Assembly: GCA_029465975.1 (NCBI GenBank)
Contig: CM055742.1
Location: forward strand, 6,544,099-6,608,098
Length of the DNA stretch: 64,000 bases
From: Dallia pectoralis
Taxonomy: Eukaryota > Chordata > Actinopteri > Esociformes > Umbridae
Direction of reading: 5' to 3'
Shown: positions 45,109-55,642 of the stretch, piece by piece
Layout of the letters: each line of letters starts with the position of its first letter
Position numbering within the stretch: position 1 is the first letter of the stretch
Made by a program: the position numbers and the translations under genes
Notes under the pieces: generated by a model
Told to the model about the DNA's origin: nothing
The model's database searches: none
Seen by the model: the letters and a program-made list of their open reading frames with translations, nothing else

Positions 45109-47340
45109 TTACTTCAGGACCAGGGCGACGGCCGGGTCCAGTAATTGGATCTTAATGTTTTCGTGGAACTTCTCCCTGTAGTGGTTAAACTCCATAATGC
45201 TTGCGGGCTCCTCGTCCACCCAGAACCTATCAAACTGGTAAGCCAGGTAACCTGGGGAAAACACAGAACAGAGAGTTAGCAGTTTATCCCAGACCGCCTA
45301 ACCCCGGGAGAGACTCCTCAGACACAACAACCAGCTGACAAACAAGGCGCTCATATTGCGGATGTGTTGCCGCCACTCACAATACAGCAGATGAAAGTGA
45401 CGCAGGTCAGGTCGCCCCGATACGGTGTTGTAGAAGTGGGGTTTGAGAGCACCGGTCTTCAGTAGACTGTAGGCCATCTCCGTCAGGTTAATACCCACTA
45501 TCGCGTAGGAATACCTGAAACATGACGTTGTCATATAAAAGCTTCCCTCCGATTTATCAGAACGACGGTGCCACGTTTGACATGTAACTGGGACCGCTGG
45601 CATATAAAGAAAATGCCGGTCAGCTTCATAGATAGGGAAAAAATTATATCCTACCCAAGCTTGGGATGGTTTGCGTGGGACAGCACCTGCCGGGCTTCCT
45701 CGGTGTAGTGCTCACTGAAGAACCTGTCGTTTACGGTCACACAATTACAGTTTGAGTCGAAACGGAACGAGGAACAAACGATCAGGATACTAAGGAGCGA
45801 GCGCAGTCATCCGGACATCATTACTCACACAAGGTTTGTCAGTCCCAACATGCCCATTCCTCGAAAGTCAGTCTTGGGGTCATCGCCTTGGAAACCAATG
45901 TCACCCCACTGCTTGGTAACTCTGGATTCAAGTTTGGTCTCGGGCATCAACAGGTCCCATAGCTGAGGAGTCAGACATAAGCCCATTCACCTTAGTACAC
46001 TTATATTCAAACTGCGATGCATATTAAACGTGTAACACTGATTATTGATATATCGACACTGTGGTACCTTGAGAAGCATCTCCTCGTGTTTTACATCATC
46101 CGAGTCAAAAGTGTCCTTCCGCAACTCTTCCACGGATCCAAATAAGTGCCTGTATCCCGTTATTTGTAAAAGACACACCTTAAGATGCATCTTAAACCTG
46201 AAAGAGAGAGACACACACCGTGACCATTTGTTATTTGGCCCAGAATAGTAACTAAAAAACCCCCATTAACTGCACAGAAATGGGAAACAAGTCAGAGACG
46301 GAGCGAGCCGAATCGGGACACCTTTCACAGCTACAGACATTCAAACCGCTAGCCCCGCTAGCCGACGAGGACCCTTGTGAATAGAATACAGTTCAAGATA
46401 GATCCAGTGTGCCGCCGAGACCTACGTAGGATCCTTCTGGGTAACGACCCTCTTCTCTTTTACGATGAGATCGAGACACTGGTCCAGATGTTCCTCCTCC
46501 AGATCCACGGCAGATCGTAGGACCTGGTGAAAGGTAACGGTAGAAGCTCAGGGAGCGGTCGCTCGCAGATAGACCGCGCCGTCACACAACGGTGCGGCCC
46601 ATGCGGCTCTCTATGACCACTGTGTAGTGTCAGGCGGGGAATGTGCTTAGCATAAAGAGGCAGACGAACGTCAGGACAGTGATCCATGGATCGGCTAAGT
46701 GGGTTAACGGTATTGGTCTGGATGAGGAAGAGGAATGCCTCGGAGGCACGGCTGACTAGATAAAACTATCAGGGTAATGGAATGATTTACAGTGCTTACC
46801 GGAGACTTGGAGTTCTCCAGGGAGTATTCTGAATTAAGACAAAGGAAATTAGAGGTTACTTTCTCTTCTGAATGATCACCAATTAGGCGTACAACCAATT
46901 GGTGACGGATATCAATGCGAGACAACAGTTCCATGACTCCTCGGAAAGAAAACTATAATATATACGTCTGGCTTATGTTTTGTACTGATTAAAAATCAAG
47001 GTTCTGTCCCCGTCGCATATTCCGCTGTATCAATAATCGCTGCCACAAAAACAGTCCCAGTGCGGTAAGATTACAAGATATTAAAACGGACAAAACAGTA
47101 GCCACACATCAATCCCATGTCACCAGAATGAAACCCTAAAGATTGACATCCAATGCGTTACTAAATAACGGAGTTAGTATGGTGATCTCTTCTACCTGCT
47201 CTTGTCGTCCTTGGCGCCCCAGGCTTGCAGCCGGCACACACCCTCTGGAGCTCGCATTTCCCTGTCACCTGTCTGATGAACCACTTAAGCCAGTACCTGA
47301 GGACGGATGCGTAAAAGCACCCCCAGATGCTGCCCAACAT
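45109..47340 (-). CDS. elmod2: ELMOD2, ELMO-domain GTPase-activating protein for Arf-family GTPases, complete, eight coding exons
   Basis: Coding exons on the minus strand: 47340-47196, 46828-46800, 46523-46426, 46197-46068, 45962-45829, 45723-45655, 45514-45381, 45251-45109. Phases agree and the product is 293 aa, the same length as human ELMOD2. The N terminus MLGSIWGCFYASVLRYWLKW is hydrophobic and basic as in the family, followed by FIRQVTGKCELQR. The ELMO domain covers about 130-280. It holds the ELMOD GAP motif QWGDIGFQGDDPKTDFRGMG with the proposed catalytic arginine at about residue 168, and YSYAIVGINLTEMAYSLL. The end is DPAVALVLK. ELMOD proteins act as non-canonical GAPs for Arl2/Arf GTPases, and human ELMOD2 has been placed at lipid droplets, ER and mitochondria. 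An acceptor lies only 3 bases before the start codon, so the 5' UTR is mostly in a separate exon. The gene is convergent with ucp1. Confidence 0.95.
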
Positions 47341-47735
47341 GGTCTAAAACACAGAAACAAACCGAACGTGTCAACAACGGTTCCCAAAAACTGCAAAATG
47401 CAAATAAACACTAAATCATCACATACATAGACGAAAAGGTAGCTATCAATGACTTCCGGCTATGTTTTATTAACTAACGTCGTACCACCTGACCACAATC
47501 ATTATTAGCCAGCCAGTAGAACGTGACTGTATAGACTAGTCCTCAGAGTGTCAGTAGCTTGACAAAGTTCTCTAGGAATACAGAGTGTGTGACTGTTTTC
47601 TATACTCAATTGCTATACTGTATAAATAAAATAAATAAAACCACGAACTAACGTCTATATCGCATTAGGTAATGAATCACTTATTTCGCACGTGTATTAA
47701 CTCGATTGGCATATGTCGAGCGACCAGCCACTTGT

Positions 47736-48001
47736 GTTTACAAGTTACACGTTATGTTTACAAGTTACACGTTATGTTTATAAGTTACACGTTATGTTTA
47801 TAAGTTACACGTTATGTTTATAAGTTACACGTTATGTTTACAAGTTACACGTTACCTTTGCAAGTTACACGTTACGTTTGCAAGTTACACGTTACGTTTG
47901 CAAGTTACACGTTATGTTTACAAATTACACGTTATGTTTACAAATTACACGTTTTGTTTGCTCGTTTACAAAATTACACGTTATGTTTACAAGTTACAAG
48001 A
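47736..48001. repeat. 20-bp minisatellite in elmod2 intron 1, about 13 copies
   Basis: Units of GTTTACAAGTTACACGTTAT with small changes (TATAAG, GCAAG, CAAAT) and one copy carrying an inserted GCTCGTTTACAA. A spurious frame encodes repeated Leu/Gln/Val/Thr/Arg/Tyr. Confidence 0.95.
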
Positions 48002-48393
48002 AACTGCCTAGCCTGGAGCAGCATTCAACAGATGTCTGCTACTCACTACTAGACGTAGGATATTTAACTAGCTAACCAATTATTGAAATGCTAGCAGTTG
48101 AACGTAATATGCGGTAATGTTAATACAGATACAGATATTTATCTAGATAACCATGAACGTGTCCTTAACTGTGTAAGCTAGCTACACAGGACTGGCTAGC
48201 CAAGCTAGGCTAGCTATATATAAGTAGTTTACAGCAATGCCCCTTTGTTTGAGTAACTAGGGCAAGATGAGGTTTCACGTTGAGGTAATTTACTTTTCAG
48301 TAGATAGCATCAAATTATTCCGATAAGTGAAAACTGCAAGACATGTATTTGATGTTAACAAAAGTCGTTAGGCTGGCTAACGTTTATTCCTAC

Positions 48394-48480
48394 CTCTTCT
48401 TCGATTGAACGGATTTCGAAAACAATTGGCACGACCCGGACTTTGTCGCCTCCTGCTGGCTTGTCTGTGCCACGGCGTGG
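48394..48480 (-). promoter_or_regulatory. elmod2: elmod2 noncoding first exon and promoter
   Basis: On the minus strand a good donor (AAGAG followed by GTAGGAAT) ends at 48394. It would splice to the acceptor TTGTGTTTTAG... type site just before 47343, which is followed by ACC and the start codon. Upstream sequence to about 48480 is locally CpG-richer (CACGACCCGGAC, CACGGCGTGG). The exon's 5' end is not determined. Confidence 0.5.
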
Positions 48481-50630
48481 AGTACACAGGTAGTTTACGC
48501 ATATGTATTCATTCTGTCAAACATTTTTTTTTCTGAAACTTTCAGGTAGATCTTTAGAAAAACTAACCATTTTGTATGGCATTACAGGAAAAAATATTAA
48601 CGACAGACGTCCTTCCTTTCATCAGGTAAATTAACTGAAACACATTTTCATTTACAGCAACTATATAGCTAAATGGAATAGCTAAATGGGGATACGAACT
48701 GAATGAAAGAGCCGGTAGGAAGCTGGACATCCAAGATGTCCTGTTGGTATGACGTTGATATTGAATATTACGCCACGACAGCTGGGGTTAACATTCCTAT
48801 TCATTCAATAAATGTCATGGGATCTTAAGTGATCATAAAAAAACAATGTTAATGAGCCATCTGAAAGACAGGTCTGACAAAGGACAATGGCAACGGGAGG
48901 CGATATAGACCAGAGGAGAGTGCCTCTTACCCAACACCACTTTTAGTAGCATCTAGCCTTCTATCCAAAAACTTAACAAGTCAACCACACAACTTTATAC
49001 TGCCTGAAAAAGGCACTGATATTCTTTCCGAAGAAACTGTACTAGTTTTTACCTGTTGGTTGAATGAAAATGTGTGTCACTACTCCTTGCCAGAGTTTCA
49101 TAAGCATCGCAACTGACAGACAAACTGAATTTCACTTAGCTGTATATATCCCTAATAATATAAAAGGTGCAAATGTCTGTTTTAGACCACTGGTACCAAT
49201 GTCCCAAAAGTAATGGTTTTGACCACATACTTGGTAGGGATTTATATTTCTGCTGTAGAGTAGTAAGGTAAAAGCAGTAACAGCAGAGCAAGCTGGAGGT
49301 GAGATTTGAGGACGCGATAGAAGGATTGTGAGTGCTGGAGAAGATAAATTTGACCTGAAGATATATTATAGACTACAGCCACTGTCCCCCAGAGGGCACT
49401 GATGTCAACAAGCACTAATGTTACCTCTCATAGAAGAACCTCCTCATTGGCTCTGTCACTGAGTATACTCTTTTCATCGTAAGTTCAAATGCTGAGTATC
49501 ATCTGTGAGATTGAAATGGAAAAAGTACACCAATTGAGTTATAAAATACAACGGCACATTTTTTAAATTGGTTCCATGCCTGATATTCGCTAAATTAGTG
49601 TTGGACTGTCTGTCCAAGTGTGCACTTCTTTTACCACCACAGAGCGTATAGGGTTATAGCAGCCTACAGCTACTCAATGCATTGAGTACATACGACTTTG
49701 CTGAATGCTTTTATTAATGCACAAAAAGTATATAAATATTCTGTCACAGTGAACAGTTTGCGGTGAGTTTGTGAGATATGATGCACAGTCGATGTGACAC
49801 ATTCAGGTCAAGTCTTTACAAGTGTAGATCTCTACAAACCAACCGTATTGCATTCTAAAAGCCTACTTGTGATACAATTTTGGGAGATATACTTTATAGG
49901 GATAAAAAAAGATTTTTATTGCACCATCTAGCGCTGTTGCTTTGTGAGCGAAACACATTCTCATTGCAAGTGTAAATCCAAATCTGTATTGCCATATTAA
50001 GTAAAAGTTCTTTTAAATATAATTTACAATTGTTATTATCTGAACAGGCCCTTAGTGACATATGGAGGGTGCAGCTTTTCAATTTGATAAAATCATTTTA
50101 CGGTGCACTTTTTATGCTTGTGTATAATTTCTGTTTAGCAAATGTTACGACACTATTATTCCACTGTTATGTCAGATAAACTGTATGTATACTGCAGATA
50201 TTGTTTAAATATGTTTTTCTATATTACAAATAGAATTACAAATGCTACTGTACACATTGCTTCTTTAATGTCTTATTTTGTAGCCTAAAGTCTAAGATGT
50301 ATAACACTATGCAAACTTAAGCAGATAAGCAAACGTTTCACCCATCTTTCAGACAAAAAAGCATGACTTTCTTATATAACAGACATTCATCCAAATAATT
50401 TAATACCCACCAAAGTTATGCACTGGGGACAGAAAACACAACCTCTTAAAATGTTTCCTCGTCGACCTGAAGAAGCAGGTAGAACCAAACTCAAGGATCC
50501 CACTGATCACCTATTTGTTGTTCCTTCATGGGAAACAAACTTTAAAAAGTAATTATACAGTCGCTTTATTACAATGGCAGTGGTGGGTTTAATGAGCTTA
50601 ACAACAAAAGTCACATCCCATGCAGGCGTT
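48481..50630. other. Intergenic region between elmod2 and gprin3
   Basis: AT-rich, with no recognised exon, RNA gene or tandem array. Short frames look random. Confidence 0.5.
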
Positions 50631-51109
50631 GGTCTACCCTAATGCGCGTACCCGAGGAACAGGGTCTATTTTACCTAATACCAGGCGGAGTGATACGCTC
50701 GACTGCGTAATAGAGAGCCGATAGTGACTGTGCGCACTAGTACCGCGGTGGAATAGCGACACTATTACAATAGCGACACTATTAAACTCACTCTCATTGT
50801 CACACAAGCACAAGAGTGAGTCAGAACGCACAGTCCTGGCTGTAAATCTCCCGTCGACACTCGGAGAAAATCGATACTCCACGTGTGACCCAATTATGAT
50901 GTACCCTCTCTCTGTCTCTGATCAGTCCCACCATGCAGAGCCGATATGAGGGCGTGGCTTCGTGTCACGGTGACGCGCTTAACGTCATTCCATTGACATT
51001 CAGCAGGGCACCTGAGCTGAGCTGAGCGGCGGCGGCGCGCAAACGAGCACTGGCTGAATATATCGCAGTAACCGTGATATGATATGAAACCGAGAATACA
51101 CCGCAGCAG
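50631..51109 (+). promoter_or_regulatory. gprin3: Probable gprin3 promoter and noncoding first exon
   Basis: A CpG-richer block with GGGCGTGGC (50950), GTGACGCGC, a CRE-like AACGTCATT (50980s) and a GCGGCGGCGGCGCGC run near 51025-51040. It ends in a strong donor, CCGCAGCAG followed by GTAAGC at 51110. The next compatible acceptor is at 55559, giving an intron of about 4.45 kb. The link to gprin3 is inferred from orientation and distance. Confidence 0.5.
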
Positions 51110-54100
51110 GTAAGCGTACTGTTGTTTTTTTCACCACATCGGGATTGAGATATTAAGTGTGCAGATGGGGAATTTGTCTGCAAGGTCAAATATGAGTGTA
51201 TGAGCCGCAGGAGGGTCCTGACATTCCTGTATAGTCTGTTGTGTGGCTATTGTATAGTGAGGGGTTGGGCACATGCATCATCAATCCCAATTGGGTTATG
51301 TTTTTCTTTTTCTCACCAACCGTTGCATTTCATTTTGCGGTTCGACCGTGATTTAATTGCTTTGCATTTGCATTCACTCGTTGGCTATAATGCCTGCGGT
51401 TAAAGCTAATTGCAGTCAGAATATACGTCTTGGGAGAGGAGACCCTTACATGATGAATCATTGCCAACTATATGCCAGGCTACTGTTCTGTTAAGGGCTG
51501 TATACTGATGGGTGTGTATAGCATTAATCATTCAACGTGAGAGATATGAAGACGGGTATTTTTATAACTGCATGATTTATTTCAATCCAGCCTCAACCCA
51601 TACAGTGCCATTTATTCCAGACCAGTCAGTGGTAACTGACCTATAATGATCTGTATATACATGGCGTCAACAGGGAGACCCGCGCAGAAAGCCTAGAAAT
51701 AACAAATCCCCAATGATAAAGTACGATCCATGCCCAACTCCCCTGTTGCTTTATAAGATGTATGATGTTGAGGAGTGCATGTCTGTAATGTCTCCAAGTC
51801 AACCCTAACCTCAGTAGTTACAGATGCAGTGTATTTCACCCTAACAATCTGTCAACTATCTCAAAATGGCTTTCAAAGATGTCAAATATATTCATTTGGC
51901 AATAGCAGGTAGTGCAGTGTTGGGGATGTCGTCTCAGTCCTGTTCGGACAATCGTATTCTATTGATTAGGGATTTTCTACCCGGCCGCGTCCTATTTACC
52001 GTCTTCTCGATTCGCCCACTTGATTTATTCCACTGATTTCCCCTAAAAAATAGTGAACGAGACGCATCAAATTACAGGGTCGGATCATATATGCTCCCGT
52101 GTCTCAAATGGACATGTGGTGGTGTCTCGCACACATTCTATTTGGTCAGGTGGTGATGAAACTCCAGAGCCTATAGGAAACACACACACACACACACCTT
52201 CCTGGGTGAATGCAGCACAAACGTCCTTCTTCAGTGCTGAAGTGTGAAGACAATGGTTTTCTTACGCCACAGGCCTCTCCAGGATTTACCCTACAGCCTC
52301 TAAGCGGCAGGTTTGCTCTGTTAGCCAAATACTTAGTGAAAGTCCCTCACCATGTGTGAATTGGTCAATTAGTCCAGTGTGTGACGTAATGTGCATTGCC
52401 ATATGATTAAGATGGCGGTCCTCGTATGGTTCGTCTAAATACCAGACATTATTGTTCACTTCAGCCATTACAACTTTTATTTGATTTACTTTAGACACAA
52501 CTGACTAACTAACCAAATCACCATTCAGTAAAATCAAACCAGATAGGGAATTGATTTTCGATGGACTGGAGATGTTTTAAACATGCTCACCCCCTGATTA
52601 GTTTCATTGATTTTTAGCCGCCGTGGCTAAGTTTGTTCATAGTGGTTGTCTAAAGACACTTAGTCTATTGCCCTAAGTCAATATACTCACTTTAAGGTAA
52701 AAAAAAACTACATCTAACATGCAGAAAAAAACATTTAAGGAACTGTTTACCGTAGGTAGACAGGGCACAGACAAATGGGCAGAAATGTTAAAACATATAT
52801 TAATAAGAAATGGCGCTTTTGTAAATCCTCCAGCCTCCACCACTTAGCTAAACCCTAACTAGTTTGAAAATTACCTAGAAAATTAGCGCTGATCTTGGAT
52901 CAGTTATACCTTTAAGATTATAGTGTAAGATTTCATTGACAAAGGTCAGAATACCTGATTTTAGGCCAGCATACTTTTTTTCACAGGTCGTGATCAATCA
53001 GAACGGGTTCCAGAGGTGTCAAAACGATTTCACGGAGGCCCTAGTGTTTGCAGGTTGTTTTTTGGCCTTTAAAGTGATTCTCAGTTCAGACCTAAACAGC
53101 CAGGTGAGGGGTAGAACCTAACCAATTAGTGACCTAATTAATCAATCGGTACAGATACCCAGCTCCCTATGGAATTGGTTTGACACCTGTGCTCTAGATG
53201 CAGCTCTGTGGCTAATGGAGTCACCTTTCTCTCCACTCACTGTCCCCAGAGAGAAAAACCCACAGTTCACGGATATGAAATATTTATTGTTTTGTGCAAA
53301 AAAAAAACATTTTGATACTCCCAAAAGAGGACTAACATTTCCATTTGGTTTTCTGATTTCCATTCCATTTTGAGAACAAACCTATTTATGATTAATGATT
53401 TCGTAAGACCAATATAACATAGGACACATAATGTCATAGTGTAGTATGCTGGTGGCTTAATAAATATTTTACGTTCTAATGTCAACGGCTCTCAAATACA
53501 AGAGTCCTTGTGAGAGGACACCTTTCTTGAAAAAATGTAATTGTCAATGGAGCTACTCTATACCTTAGGTCGTGACACCAAATTACGTTTTGGTTAGGGG
53601 TGTCTTCATCTGGCCTCTGAAATGATATTAGGGACTATGGATATTATGGACTCAAATGCAATATATGACTGTAAGTGAAAGTGTTCAACAAATACATTTC
53701 CAGTGTGTTTTCTACTGAAACCAATCTTGATGTGAGTTAAATCATTTTTGATAAAACGTTACCAAAATGTTTGGCTGCCCACCAAGTGCGAAAACCCCCG
53801 ACCTGGTATGAAGTTCAAAGCCAGCGTGTGTTTTTCCTCAATATCGGGCCTCCTTCTGTCAGTATAGGTGAGTTGATTTCTGAAAGCACAGTCGGCGGTT
53901 GAGAAACAAATTCACAGGGGACCATCGTTTCCCTTCACACCTCTGAAGGATCGTATATGATTTGTTGCGACAGCCGGAGCCAACTGCCAAAGCCCCGGGT
54001 GGGAGCAGTGTGAGGACGGCAATAGTAACCGGTCACTTCTAGTGTGAATACCGGTGTGCCAAATGTGCGGCTTGAGGAAGCCAACTCGCATCTCGGTAAC

Positions 54101-55559
54101 TTACGACGACACCTCGCATTTCCTTCCGGTACTAAAAATACCACGGCGCAACCCTTTAGTTGGTCCGTCCTTTATAAATCACGTTTCCGTTTGAGTAGAC
54201 CACTGCAGTATCGCCCGTACTCTGTCTGGGGTCTACGTCTACGGGCTCAGACACTGCCTGAGATGTATTTCTGGATGGCGGGTGCTCGTTTGGCCTAGAT
54301 AAAAGCCAATACAGTCTGATGTATTTGAGTCTGCAATTTCAAATGGATTGTTAAGTAGCCCAGTTAGAACATCCAGTTAACTTAAATAGTCTGTTTTCTC
54401 TGAATGACAGTCGCACAATGATACATGATAAGTATAATATTATCATTTTTCAAATGTATTATAACCTCTAGAGATTTGTGGGGGAAATAATATCAATAAA
54501 ATTTTTTGCCTACTGCTGGTTGTAAAATGGCAGTTGTTGAGTTACATAGGGACCCTTAAAATTGTGTACTACAGTATGAAATGTATGTATAGATTTCTGC
54601 CCCATGTCAACAAAACCATTTGCTTACATACTTGGATTGTATTGGTTACTGAGGCATGATACGAAATCTACTTATTTCTTATTTAAAAAACGAAATATCA
54701 TACATACTTCCCATACTGTTAGATGAAACTATATTTTGTCAATCCCAAAAGTCCTGGATTGCAACTCTAAGCGCCTGTTTGTTCTTGGGTTTAAAGAAAT
54801 ACTATTAACTAGTATTAGTATTTACTGAGTCTTGGAGAAAAGTGTTTGGACTCCATTCGGGCAAAAATATTTGTTGGCATAGTTTTGGCATTGCTCCATC
54901 AAATCCTCCCGCTCCCCAAATGGAGTCTTCATGATCCATCATTTTAGATTTAGTTCACAGTCGTCACAGGGTGAAAGAGAAAAGGCCACGAATGCCTCTG
55001 TGAACAACAAAACAGCTCAGATCAAAGCAACCATCGTTTTCTTGGGCTTTATGTTGGTAATTATAGCTATTATCTAATGCCCCGTTGACTGACTCTGTGT
55101 ATTCATTTAGTTCTGGTGCTGGTACTTGGCACACAGTTTTTATTTTAATGGATAGTTGGAGTCAGGTGGAGTAAGCAACGAGTGTGTCAGGGATTTCAGC
55201 GTAGCAGTCTGAAACATTTCTCTAAGCGGTTGTCGGAGGGCTCCAGCTCCGCAATAACACACCAGTAAGCAATCGTTCCACATTGCTCACTCGGTCGCTT
55301 GGGATCACTGGAAAGTTAGAAACAAATTAAGTCTCTTTTGGTTTTCCGATATCCCCATATATCACACAGATATCCCCAATATCCCTGATATTTTGGACAT
55401 GATTTATATTTATTCATGCGAATGAGAAAGACATTACCCATATCATGAAAAATGCATTGTAACACCTGTACCGTATCTTCTTTTGGTTTCATGAAGCAAT
55501 GTCATGTGCAGTGATACTCTCACTCGTTCAAAACTAAAACTATTCTTGTTCTCTTATAG
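51110..55559 (+). other. gprin3: Probable gprin3 intron 1
   Basis: It runs from GTAAGC at 51110 to TTCTTGTTCTCTTATAG ending at 55559. A short CA tract lies at about 52179-52196. No coding exon is recognised on either strand. Confidence 0.45.
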
Positions 55560-55642
55560 GGAATTACAGGCAGTGGTTGTAGTCACCCGGTTCGACTTTT
55601 GGACCACAATAGAAGTAATTGACAAGACTCTTTAAATATAAA